From: JBGSYJ01 sp041748075
GTDB lineage: Bacteria; Acidobacteriota; Thermoanaerobaculia; Gp7-AA8
Reading direction: 5' to 3'
Length of the DNA stretch: 61,369 bases
NCBI GenBank assembly: GCA_041748075.1
Contig: JBGTDX010000108.1
Coordinates: 1-61,369 of the forward strand
In this document: piece after piece, positions 52,041 through 60,280 of the stretch
How the letters are laid out: each line of letters starts with the position of its first letter
Numbering within the stretch: the first letter of the stretch is position 1
Program-made: the position numbers and the translations under genes
Notes under the pieces: generated by a model
The model's input: the letters and a program-made list of their open reading frames with translations, nothing else
What the model was told of the DNA's origin: nothing
Databases searched by the model: none

Positions 52041-52044
52041 CCAT

Positions 52045-53385
52045 ATGAACCTGTTGATTCAGAACGGAAGGCTGATCGACCCCGCAAACGGAGTCGACGG
52101 CGTCGTCGACATCCTGATCGAAGGCGGTCTGGTCGCTTCGGTCGGAGAGCGGCTCGACGCCCCGGAGTCGGTCGAGCGCATCGACGCGACCGGCCTCGTC
52201 GTCTCGCCCGGATTCATCGACCTGCATACTCACCTTCGGGAGCCTGGTCAGGAGCACAAGGAAACGATCCAGTCCGGCACGCGGTCTGCCGTGCGCGGAG
52301 GATTCACCGCGGTGTGTGCGATGGCGAACACACTTCCTCCGAACGATGAGCGGGCCGTAACAGAAATGATCATCGCGGAATCGGTTCGCAACGGTGAATG
52401 CCGCGTCTATCCGATCGGTGCAGTGAGCAAGGGGCTGCAGGGCGAAGCGCTCGCCGAGCTGGCGGAATTGCGGTCCGCAGGGTGCGTTGCGGTGAGCGAC
52501 GACGGCAAACCGGTTTACAACGCGCAACTCATGCGCCGCGCCCTCGAATATTCGCGCATGCTCGACATTCCGGTCATCGCACACGAAGAAGACCACGATC
52601 TGACCGAGGGTGGCGTGATGCACGAGGGGTACTATTCGACCCTGCTCGGGCTCAAGGGCATCCCGGCTGCGTCGGAAGAGACCATGGTTGCCCGCGACGT
52701 GATCCTTGCCGCGACCACGGGCGGGCAGCTCCACATTGCACATCTTTCGACCATCGGAGCTATCGCGGCGATCCGGCAGGGACGCAAAGCGGGTGTAAGG
52801 GTGACGTGTGAAGTCACCCCGCATCACCTCGCCCTGACTGATGCCGCGGTTCAGAGCTTTTCGACGTCGTTCAAGATGAATCCGCCACTCCGATCGGATG
52901 ACCATCGTCGCGCACTGCTCGAGGCACTCGCGGACGGGACCGTCGATGCGATCGCGACGGACCACGCCCCGCATCACTTCGACGAGAAAAACGTGGAGTT
53001 CGATCTCGCTCCGTTCGGGATCATCGGGCTCGAAACGGCGTTTGCCGTATCCCACGATGTTCTCGTCGGCTCCGGAGTGATCGATTTGCCACGGCTGATC
53101 GAGCTTTTCACGGCGGGGCCGGCGCGTGCATTCTCGCTTCCGGGTGGCAGCCTTGGCAAAGGCTCGCCGGGCGACGTCACAATCCTCGACCCCAGGGCTT
53201 TCACCGAACCCGGCGAGTTCGTCTCGAAGGCATCGAACTCTCCGTTCACCGGAGGGAGATTCCGCGGGCGCGTCATCGGAACGGTTGTCGGCGGCTTTGT
53301 GAAATTTCTCGATCGCGAGGCGAAGAGGCAGCCTCCGAAACTCCAGCCGAAGAAATCACAGAAGGCCCGGAAGCCGAAGAAATGA
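52045..53385 (+). CDS. pyrC: Dihydroorotase
   Basis: 446 residues, type I zinc amidohydrolase closing carbamoyl aspartate to dihydroorotate. Metal site FIDLHTHLREPGQEHKET, RGGFTAVCAMANTLPP, DIPVIAHEEDHDLT, LHIAHLSTIGAIA, VTCEVTPHHLALTD, AIATDHAPHHF. The C-terminal 25 residues form an unusual Lys/Pro-rich tail (REAKRQPPKLQPKKSQKARK) beyond the enzyme core. The stop overlaps the receiver gene start by four bases. Confidence 0.97.
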   Translation: MNLLIQNGRLIDPANGVDGVVDILIEGGLVASVGERLDAPESVERIDATGLVVSPGFIDLHTHLREPGQEHKETIQSGTRSAVRGGFTAVCAMANTLPPNDERAVTEMIIAESVRNGECRVYPIGAVSKGLQGEALAELAELRSAGCVAVSDDGKPVYNAQLMRRALEYSRMLDIPVIAHEEDHDLTEGGVMHEGYYSTLLGLKGIPAASEETMVARDVILAATTGGQLHIAHLSTIGAIAAIRQGRKAGVRVTCEVTPHHLALTDAAVQSFSTSFKMNPPLRSDDHRRALLEALADGTVDAIATDHAPHHFDEKNVEFDLAPFGIIGLETAFAVSHDVLVGSGVIDLPRLIELFTAGPARAFSLPGGSLGKGSPGDVTILDPRAFTEPGEFVSKASNSPFTGGRFRGRVIGTVVGGFVKFLDREAKRQPPKLQPKKSQKARKPKK

Positions 53386-53765
53386 AGTCGCCGAAGCGCG
53401 TGGTGATCGTCGACGATTCGATGGCGTTCTGTGATCTCTGGGCCAACATCATGGAAGAGCGCTACGGAGAAGTCGCGAGGGTCGAAACCTATCGCCATCC
53501 ATACGACGCTTTGCCGGTGATCGATGGCTCGATCGATCTTCTGCTGGTCGATCTCGAGATGCCGGGGATGGACGGGCAGAAGTTCGTTGGCTACGCGAGA
53601 GAAAAGGGCGTTTCACCGCGCCGGATCATCGTGACCTCGTCCCACTCTGCGGATGAGCTCCATGAGCGGTTCCGGATAGGGGAGGCGATCGCGGTGATCA
53701 ACAAGACCGAGGCCCGGCAGCAGGAGGCCTTTCTGATGATCCTGGACTCGATCATGAAGAAGTGA
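53382..53765 (+). CDS. Stand-alone response-regulator receiver protein
   Basis: 127 residues, a single receiver domain with no output domain. Acidic pocket VVIVDDSM, phospho-acceptor Asp in LLLVDLEMPGMDGQKF, the switch Ser/Thr in IIVTSSHSAD and the conserved Lys in AVINKTEA. ATGA overlap with pyrC places it at the end of the pyr unit, but pilT follows on the same strand, so motility signalling is another possible role. No histidine kinase in the window. Confidence 0.92.
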   Translation: MKSPKRVVIVDDSMAFCDLWANIMEERYGEVARVETYRHPYDALPVIDGSIDLLLVDLEMPGMDGQKFVGYAREKGVSPRRIIVTSSHSADELHERFRIGEAIAVINKTEARQQEAFLMILDSIMKK

Positions 53766-53980
53766 GGATGCGCGACCCGAAACGGCGAATGACAGGCCCG
53801 CCATCGTGGCGAGAGTTGAACCACACCGAGGCGCCCTGAGTAGATACCCTGTCACCCGAGCCCGCTCGCTCCTAGTTCCGGACCAGGCCCCCGGTCCGCG
53901 GCCTCTCACGACGGGCTCCGGACTCCCGATTGCCTTCGCTACTTTCAAACCCTCTCCACTCGTCGTACACTTCATGAGAG

Positions 53981-55438
53981 ATGAGCGTAAAGGAGCATGA
54001 AGTCGCGAACGAGACAGAACTGACTCTCTACGACCTGCTGGTTTTCGTAGCCTCGGTTCAGGCCTCTGACCTCCATCTCAAGCCAATGCGGCCGCCGCTG
54101 ATCCGTCTCAATGGGAAGCTCGTTCCCGTAAAGGCCGATCCGCTCAAGCCCGCCGAGCTCGAGCAGATGCTCCTGCCGCTTCTGACTCCGGCTCAGAGGG
54201 AGAAGTTCGACCGGAACCAGTCGGTCGACATCGGGTACGGAGTTCCCAGTGTGGCCCGGTTCCGGGTGAACATGTACCTCCAGCGCGGGACTATCGGGGC
54301 AGTCTTTCGCCGGATCCCGATCGACATCATGGGAATCGACGACCTGTTGCTCCCACCGGCCATTCGGGAGCTGACAGAGATTCCGGATGGCCTGGTTCTC
54401 GTTACGGGGCCGACGGGCTCCGGCAAGTCGACGACTCTGGCGGCGATGGTGCTCGACATTTCATCCCGCGAGCCGCTGCACATTGTCACCATCGAGGATC
54501 CCATCGAGTTTCTGTTCGTCGACAAAATCTCGGCTATCTCTCAACGGGAGGTGGGAACGGATACGCCGGCATTCCGCGAAGCGCTCAAGAACTCCATGCG
54601 GCAGGACCCCGACGTGATCATGGTCGGAGAGATGCGGGACGTCGAGACGATACAGACCGTCCTGACGGCGGCCGAGACCGGCCATCTCGTCTTTTCTACA
54701 CTGCACACGAACAATGCAGCTCAGACAATCGACCGGATCGTCGACATGTTTCCACCGGAGCATCACAAGCAGATACGGAGCCAGCTCGCTCTGGTGCTAA
54801 GAGGAATCATCTCTCTGAAACTGATCAAGGGTGTGGACGACCGGATGACAGCTGCGGTGGAAGTTCTAAAGAACTCTCCCCGCATCGCGAAACTGATCGA
54901 GGACGGCCTGACCAAGGACATCCTGGAAGAGATGGAGACCTCGGTCAATCACTATCACATGCAGTCGATGAACCAGTCGCTCATCGCACTTCTGGTCCAC
55001 CAGAAGATCTCATACAGGGAAGCGATGGAGCTCTCGAGCGATCCGGAAGATCTCTCTCTGAAATTGAGAAAGATGTTTCCCGCCATCGAGGAGCGGGTTC
55101 GTGAAGGAGAAGAAATGGCGCCGACCTATTCGGATTTCTCGCAGATCACCGAATTGATGGACATCAAGCGCCTGTACGAAGAACAGGAAGAGAAAAACAA
55201 GACGCGCATCGCTGAGAAGGACGAGGAACTGGCGAATCTCCGTCAGGATCTCGACTTCCGGAACCAGCTCCTCGAGGAACGGACGAACAGCTATACCGAG
55301 AAAGACGACGAGATCTCCCGCCTGAAAGCCGAGATCGAGCGCCTTCGCGCCGAGGCTCAGGGAAAGGTCAACCAGCTCCAGGAAAGGATCAAGGAGCTCA
55401 ACCAGAAGCTGATGGGCCAACCGGGAGCGAAGAAATGA
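53981..55438 (+). CDS. PilT/PilU-type retraction ATPase with C-terminal coiled coil
   Basis: 485 residues. The first about 375 match twitching-motility ATPases: ASDLHLKPMRPPLIRLNG, Walker A VTGPTGSGKSTTLAAM (about 141-156), Asp box IVTIEDPIEF, Walker B DPDVIMVGEMRDVETI, His box HLVFSTLHTNNAAQTIDRIV. The C-terminus beyond about residue 385 is a charged heptad-rich coiled coil of about 100 residues (YEEQEEKNKTRIAEKDEEL onward), absent from ordinary PilT (about 345-370 residues). No other type IV pilus genes are nearby. Powers pilus retraction by homology; the tail function is unknown. Confidence 0.9.
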   Translation: MSVKEHEVANETELTLYDLLVFVASVQASDLHLKPMRPPLIRLNGKLVPVKADPLKPAELEQMLLPLLTPAQREKFDRNQSVDIGYGVPSVARFRVNMYLQRGTIGAVFRRIPIDIMGIDDLLLPPAIRELTEIPDGLVLVTGPTGSGKSTTLAAMVLDISSREPLHIVTIEDPIEFLFVDKISAISQREVGTDTPAFREALKNSMRQDPDVIMVGEMRDVETIQTVLTAAETGHLVFSTLHTNNAAQTIDRIVDMFPPEHHKQIRSQLALVLRGIISLKLIKGVDDRMTAAVEVLKNSPRIAKLIEDGLTKDILEEMETSVNHYHMQSMNQSLIALLVHQKISYREAMELSSDPEDLSLKLRKMFPAIEERVREGEEMAPTYSDFSQITELMDIKRLYEEQEEKNKTRIAEKDEELANLRQDLDFRNQLLEERTNSYTEKDDEISRLKAEIERLRAEAQGKVNQLQERIKELNQKLMGQPGAKK

Positions 55439-55513
55439 AAATTTAGAATTCAGAATTCAGAAAACGGCGACGTTTTTTTCAGAATTCTGAATTCTAAATT
55501 CTGAATCATCCCT
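55439..55513. repeat. GAATTCA-word hairpin after pilT
   Basis: AATTTAGAATTCAGAATTC (about 55440-55458) pairs with GAATTCTGAATTCTAAATT (about 55482-55500) across a T7-containing loop, an almost perfect stem of about 19 bp. May end the pilT transcript. Confidence 0.78.
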
Positions 55514-55876
55514 ATGCCAACAGCTCCCTCAAAAGATCTCGAGACCTTTCCCAATCCCAACCCGGGTCGCGACTACGAGATCACGTTCGAAGCTCCCGAG
55601 TTCACCTGTCTATGCCCGATGACGGGACAGCCCGACTTCGCGACCATCCGGATCCGCTACGTACCCGATGCAAAGTGCGTCGAGTTGAAATCACTCAAGC
55701 TCTATCTCTGGTCGTATCGGAACGAAGGGGCCTTTCATGAAGCGGTGACCAATCGGATCGCCGATGACCTGATCGAGGCTCTCGACCCGCGCTATGTGAT
55801 GGTCGAGGGCGATTTCTATGTGCGCGGCGGGATTCATACGAAGGTCAAGGTGGAGCATCGGAAGAGTGACGAATGA
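55514..55876 (+). CDS. queF: NADPH-dependent 7-cyano-7-deazaguanine reductase
   Basis: 120 residues, the short (type I) QueF that reduces preQ0 to preQ1 for queuosine in tRNA. The nucleophilic Cys lies in FTCLCPMTGQPDFATI, and the substrate/NADPH motif CVELKSLKLYLWSYRNEGAFHE and VRGGIHTKVKVEH are intact. The stop TGA lies within an ACGAATGACGAATG repeat. No queCDE genes are in the window. Confidence 0.96.
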   Translation: MPTAPSKDLETFPNPNPGRDYEITFEAPEFTCLCPMTGQPDFATIRIRYVPDAKCVELKSLKLYLWSYRNEGAFHEAVTNRIADDLIEALDPRYVMVEGDFYVRGGIHTKVKVEHRKSDE

Positions 55877-56134
55877 CGAATGACGAGTGACGAATAGGGA
55901 CGACGGGCCCCTGCCGTGTCATCCTGAGCGCAGCGAAGGATCCCCTGAAGACTTGTGGTATCGGCTCGAGGCACGGGATCCTTCGCTGCGCTAAAGGATG
56001 ACACATAGGTACGCTTGCGCACGCAGGTTTCATTAGAGGGCTGGTGGTGTGGGCGGGAGGGGCGGGGGATGACAAGTCCTTCAACGTGACGCAGCCCCGG
56101 GGTACCCTATTCGTCATTCGTCATTCGTCATTCA
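55865..56134. repeat. Nested repeat between convergent queF and purC (GACGAAT words)
   Basis: Left arm GTGACGAATGACGAATGACG (55865-55898) and right arm TTCGTCATTCGTCATTC (56107-56134) flank the GTCATCCTGAG palindrome 55916-56005. The queF stop (55874-55876) and purC stop (56132-56134) both fall in the outer arms. Confidence 0.84.
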
Positions 56135-57016
56135 AACGAGTGTTTCCCCCGTCAGTTGCCTGTAGGCCTGCAGGTATTTCTCTCTCGTTTTCTGCACGAC
56201 TTCATCGGGAAGCATCGGTGCTGGTGGCGTCTTGTCCCACCCGGTCGTCTCCAGCCAGTCACGGACGTACTGCTTGTCGTATGACGGCGGATTGGTTCCG
56301 ACGGCATACTGATCGGCCGGCCAGAAGCGAGATGAGTCGGGAGTCAGCGCCTCGTCGATCCAGATGATTCTGTCGCCGATCAGACCGAACTCGAACTTGG
56401 TGTCGGCGATGATGATGCCCCGCTCCTTTGCGAACTCCGCTGCCCCCAGATAGAGACCCATCGTCAGACGCCTCAGATCGCGTGCGAGTGGCTCTCCTGC
56501 GATCTGGCACATCTGCTCGAACGAGATGTTCTCGTCGTGGCCCGTCTCGGCCTTTGTCGCGGGAGTGAAGATGGGTTTTGACAGGCGGCTCCCCGAGACG
56601 AGTCCCGCCTCGAGCGGGATTCCGCAGACGGTCCCCGATGCCTGATATTCTTTGAGCCCGGACCCGGCCAGATATCCGCGGGCCACGCACTCCACCGGGA
56701 TGACCTCGCACTTCTTTACGACTACGCTGCGTCCTCGCAGCTCTTCGAAACGGCTGATGTGATCCGGAAAGCGGTCGAAGTCTTCGGCCAGGATGTGGTT
56801 CTCGAGCTCGTCATCGAAGTACTCGAACCAGAAGTTGGAAATCTGCGTGAGGACGACGCCCTTGTCCGGGATGCCGGGTGAGAGCACCACATCGAAGGCC
56901 GAGATCCGGTCTGTTGCCACGAACAGGTAGGCGTCGCCAAGGTCGTATACATCGCGCACTTTTCCGCGGCGGACCAGCGGAAACGGGAGATCGGTGGAGG
57001 TCAGGGCGTGGGCCAT
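56132..57016 (-). CDS. purC: Phosphoribosylaminoimidazole-succinocarboxamide synthase
   Basis: 294 residues, SAICAR synthase of purine synthesis. RRGKVRDVYDLGDAYLFVATDRISAFD is here in two parts (RRGKVRDVYDLGDAY then LFVATDRISAFDVVL), followed by VVKKCEVIPVECVARGYLAG, IFTPATKAETGHDENISFEQ, ADTKFEFGLIGDRIIWIDE and SYDKQYVRDWLE. Single-domain, similar to yeast-type length. I chose ATG 57016; the upstream extension to 57325 overlaps the neighbouring gene and is rejected. Lies 47 bases after the cyclase-like gene on the same strand. Confidence 0.96.
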   Translation of the reverse strand: MAHALTSTDLPFPLVRRGKVRDVYDLGDAYLFVATDRISAFDVVLSPGIPDKGVVLTQISNFWFEYFDDELENHILAEDFDRFPDHISRFEELRGRSVVVKKCEVIPVECVARGYLAGSGLKEYQASGTVCGIPLEAGLVSGSRLSKPIFTPATKAETGHDENISFEQMCQIAGEPLARDLRRLTMGLYLGAAEFAKERGIIIADTKFEFGLIGDRIIWIDEALTPDSSRFWPADQYAVGTNPPSYDKQYVRDWLETTGWDKTPPAPMLPDEVVQKTREKYLQAYRQLTGETLV

Positions 57017-57063
57017 CTGAAAACGTGGACAGAATACAGGAGTCATCCCTGCCGGCTGGCGTT

Positions 57064-59421
57064 CTAAATCGCGCCTTCTGTGTCCTCGGTTCGGGATCGC
57101 TCGCCGAGGATGAACGCAACATAGTCGCACTTCCTTCTGAGTGAATCGAGCCGAACGGGAGGCTGATCGCTCGTCGATTTCATCGTTCTGTAAATCCGCT
57201 GGAGGATTGCGCGGTGCTCCTCGAGTTTTTCCTGAGTCAACGAGCCGTTCGTCCCGAGCAGCCCCTCGAGATCGGCCTTCGGTATCTGAATCGAGTTGCA
57301 GATCTCGTCCGAGCGCGGGTCCCACTCTCCGATGAGAATTCCCTGTTCGCTGGCGGCCCGCTCATCCTTCGAGCAGAGCACCAGCTCGAGGACCTTGCCT
57401 CTCGACCGCCCCGGAGCGGGAGTGGATTTGTTCCCGTCCTCGTCCGATGCGTCCTCGCCTGCATGGAAGGCTTGTCTCAGAAGACCGATCAGGGAACCGG
57501 ACTGTTCGATCGGCGTCGCAACGGCCTGATCCTCGCCCACGCGGATCAGCTCGGCGACCTCCAGTTTCTCCATGCCTTTGAGTGAAACGGTTCCGATCAA
57601 CCGGATACCGACGAAGGGGACCTGTTCGACGTCCGGACGGAAGCCTATGTAGCTGGCCCAGGGCATTTTGAGCCGGAACAGTTGCTGGGATTCGGAGATC
57701 AGCTCGCTGGAGAGCTCGTCGAGAAAGGGGAACGATGCAACGATTCCCTCATTGACGAGGTGACCATTACCGTCAACTTCCGCATGAAAGCTGCGTTGAT
57801 CCGTGCTCCGGGTTGTCTCCGAGGCTCCGCTCGTGAGCGGAGAAAAGAACTTCTGCACCGAGGCGAGATCGTACCCGTGTGAGATCAGGTAGGTCTCGAT
57901 CTCTTCAACGTCCTTGATTGCTTTTCCGGTAGTCAGTCGTGACAGCTCGACCACGCCGGGGCCGTAGAACTCCATGCTGCGGTCGCCTGATGTCGGGCGG
58001 CCGCGCATCGGAAGAAGTCTGTAGTACCCATAGTTGAGCGCGATGCGAAGTCCGCGATCGAAGGCGAACCCCTTTCTTCGGAGCTCGTCGTAATAGCGCT
58101 GGATCTCGACGGCCGCCCTTACGAGAGGGATGACGGTACGTGTGGTGTAGAAGGCGCCATCGCCGAGAAATTTCTCCAGCTGAAGATTGTGTCTAGTCGC
58201 GATGGCGTCGAGCCTGCGTTGAAACAGAAGCATCTGGCGATAGGAGCCCAGCTCCCCCTTCACTCCTCCGCGGGCGATGTTTCCGAGCGTCTCGGAGAAC
58301 GACGTGATGTCGTACATCAGGCCGAAGCGGTGCACCATGGGATCGACGACTCCGGAATGCCCGAAGTCGATCGGCCGTGTCGTCTTCGCGTAACGGACTT
58401 CCTGGCGGCGATCGGTGGAGACGATCTCCTCATCTTCGCCGGATGTCATCCAGTGAATGCCACGACGAAGTTCCTGCAGCACGGCGAACTGCCCGAGCCG
58501 CCGGGAAATGGAGCGGATGAGCTCCCGCTCCTCGCTTCGGAGTTGCGGTTCGATGGCGGGATGTTCGAAGAGAAAATTCTGAAATCGCGAATCGAGAAGC
58601 AGGCCCGTGGTGATTTCGTTGACCTTCGATCCAGCGAACATCTCGAGAGCTCCCCGGAAGACTCGATCGGACTCGAGAAGCTGGTTGGCTGAGCCTCGAA
58701 TCTTCTCGAAAGTGTCGCGGAAATGGAAGTAATTCTGATTCAGATAGCCGGCGAGGAACGACCGCAGCTCCCGCAGATCCGGACTGATGAACTCCTCGGT
58801 CAGAATGATGACGTTTTCCTGGACCAGTCGGAAGAACTGCAACGCCCGTTCTTCTTCACCCTCGAGGACTCCCGCATTCCTGGTGGCGAGCTGGGACATC
58901 TGCTCCCGGACGTCCACGCTCCATCGGAGGAAAACGCGAAAGCGCAGCTGGTCGCCTCTGTTGCGTCCGGCTTCGGTGTCGAGCGCGATGATTTTCTTTT
59001 TCAGGCTCGAGAAATGGCGGGAGAGCTGGAGCGAGTGGGCTAGCCAGAAGATTGCGTGATAGTCGGCGAGCAGGTTCGAGAGCATGGCGTTCTCGGTGAC
59101 CCGCACCAGATGCGCCAGATAGGCTGAGAGCGCCTGATCGACGGCTTTCTTGCTCGAATCACGGCTGAGCTGCCACTGGACCTCGAGGGTCATCCATTGC
59201 TCGAGCTTTGCGTCGAGCTCCCGGAGCACCGACGAGTCGCGCACGGGAAAGCCGAGCGCGGGAGGGATGCTTTCGTCGACGAAGAAGATCTTGTAGGGCT
59301 CGGGCAGGATTCCTGTTCCGTGGTCAAACAGCTCGGCGAGCGCACGCGGCAGGTCGACCGGGGAGAGAAGCCCCGAGCTTTCCGGCCGCTGGGCTAGATA
59401 GTGTGCGAGAGCTTCACTCAT
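57064..59421 (-). CDS. Large protein with divergent class III nucleotidyl-cyclase-like domain
   Basis: 785 residues, no signal or membrane segment. Residues 1-350 are helix-rich and unfamiliar. Residues about 365-515 resemble a class III cyclase core: FGLMYDITSFSETLG with a metal-type Asp (D371), LEKFLGDGAFYTTR with the second Asp (D421) and a Lys (K417), GLRIALNYGYY, and YGPGVVELSRLTTG, which corresponds to the V-N-x-A-x-R region but has Val for Asn and keeps Arg (R495). The C-terminal 270 residues are mixed. It may make a cyclic nucleotide, may be an inactive relative, or only share the fold. Function unassigned. Divergent from the DnaC-like gene. Confidence 0.72.
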   Translation of the reverse strand: MSEALAHYLAQRPESSGLLSPVDLPRALAELFDHGTGILPEPYKIFFVDESIPPALGFPVRDSSVLRELDAKLEQWMTLEVQWQLSRDSSKKAVDQALSAYLAHLVRVTENAMLSNLLADYHAIFWLAHSLQLSRHFSSLKKKIIALDTEAGRNRGDQLRFRVFLRWSVDVREQMSQLATRNAGVLEGEEERALQFFRLVQENVIILTEEFISPDLRELRSFLAGYLNQNYFHFRDTFEKIRGSANQLLESDRVFRGALEMFAGSKVNEITTGLLLDSRFQNFLFEHPAIEPQLRSEERELIRSISRRLGQFAVLQELRRGIHWMTSGEDEEIVSTDRRQEVRYAKTTRPIDFGHSGVVDPMVHRFGLMYDITSFSETLGNIARGGVKGELGSYRQMLLFQRRLDAIATRHNLQLEKFLGDGAFYTTRTVIPLVRAAVEIQRYYDELRRKGFAFDRGLRIALNYGYYRLLPMRGRPTSGDRSMEFYGPGVVELSRLTTGKAIKDVEEIETYLISHGYDLASVQKFFSPLTSGASETTRSTDQRSFHAEVDGNGHLVNEGIVASFPFLDELSSELISESQQLFRLKMPWASYIGFRPDVEQVPFVGIRLIGTVSLKGMEKLEVAELIRVGEDQAVATPIEQSGSLIGLLRQAFHAGEDASDEDGNKSTPAPGRSRGKVLELVLCSKDERAASEQGILIGEWDPRSDEICNSIQIPKADLEGLLGTNGSLTQEKLEEHRAILQRIYRTMKSTSDQPPVRLDSLRRKCDYVAFILGERSRTEDTEGAI

Positions 59422-59563
59422 GGGGTCAGGGGAGTATACGGGAAATGAGAATTGAGAATTCAGAATGCAGAAATTGCAACGGCGCGCGCCGCTGGTGGCC
59501 CCGCCCTCTTTCTGAATTCTGAATTCTCAATTCTCAATTCCGTCAGTGATACCATCGGTACGA
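59422..59563. repeat. GAATTCA-word inverted repeat between divergent genes
   Basis: GAGAATTGAGAATTCAGAATG (about 59448-59468) is answered by TTCTGAATTCTGAATTCTC (about 59511-59530) with CAATTCTCAATTC after it. No inner palindrome. The divergent genes at 57064-59421 and 59564 must take their promoters from this stretch. Confidence 0.75.
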
Positions 59564-60280
59564 ATGATTCAGGAAAACGACGCACCCTGCCGCGCCTGCA
59601 ACGGATCGGGCTGGATCCCGGTGGACGGATCCCTTCGAGTCAATCCCTGCAGCTGCCAGGGAGAGCAGAAGAAACGCCAGCGGATCGCTTCCGCGGCTAT
59701 CCCGAAGCGGTATCTCCACTGCACGCTGACGAACTTCAGCGACTCGGACAACACGACTCTCAGGCGCGCCCGTACGACGGTTACTGAATTCGCCGACTGC
59801 TGGCCGGCCGTTGACCATGGTCTGCTCCTGATGGGTGGCTGTGGGGCTGGCAAGACGCATCTTGCTGTGGCCGTCTTACATGAGCTGATCATCTCAGGAA
59901 AGCCTGGACGTCTCCTTTTCAGCAATTTCCAGGATCTCATTCAGCAGATTCATGCCTCCTTCGGTTCAGATCAGGTTCCGGACAAGTCCGAAATTCTTCG
60001 ACCTCTCATCGAAGCCGACCTGCTCGTGCTCGACGAGTTGGGCTCACAGAAGCCGACGAGTTTTGTTCAGGATGTTCTTTACTATGTGATCAACAGTCGA
60101 TACAACGATGCGCTTCCGACCATCTTCACGACGAACTACTTCGACGGCCCGCAGGAACGGGACGAGTCTCTCGAGCAACGCATAGGCCAACGCCTGCGAA
60201 GCCGGCTGCACGAGATGTGCGAGCCCGTGCTTCTCCCAGGAGTTGCGGATTACCGCAAGAGAAGGTCGCGGTCACTCTGA
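59564..60280 (+). CDS. DnaC-like AAA+ ATPase with N-terminal zinc-knuckle
   Basis: 238 residues. N-terminal CRACNGSGWI and CSCQGEQ supply four Cys for a small zinc site (C-x2-C, C-x-C). Next come AIPKRYLHCTLTNF, Walker A LLMGGCGAGKTHLAVAVL, Walker B LLVLDELGSQKP, sensor-1 IFTTNYFDGP and the arginine-finger/box VII region GQRLRSRLHEMC. Fits the DnaC/IstB group, helicase loaders or related. Not next to an IS21 transposase, so a chromosomal DnaC-like role is preferred. ATG 59564 or 59546. Confidence 0.9.
   Translation: MIQENDAPCRACNGSGWIPVDGSLRVNPCSCQGEQKKRQRIASAAIPKRYLHCTLTNFSDSDNTTLRRARTTVTEFADCWPAVDHGLLLMGGCGAGKTHLAVAVLHELIISGKPGRLLFSNFQDLIQQIHASFGSDQVPDKSEILRPLIEADLLVLDELGSQKPTSFVQDVLYYVINSRYNDALPTIFTTNYFDGPQERDESLEQRIGQRLRSRLHEMCEPVLLPGVADYRKRRSRSL

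Noticed and set aside
51763..53055. 430-codon minus-strand frame across pyrB and pyrC
   Set aside because: Mirrors two unmistakable enzymes on the plus strand and has no recognisable motifs.
59564..60280. IS21 IstB helper ATPase, implying a mobile element
   Set aside because: No transposase gene or terminal repeats beside it; the zinc-knuckle N-terminus fits chromosomal DnaC-like proteins better.
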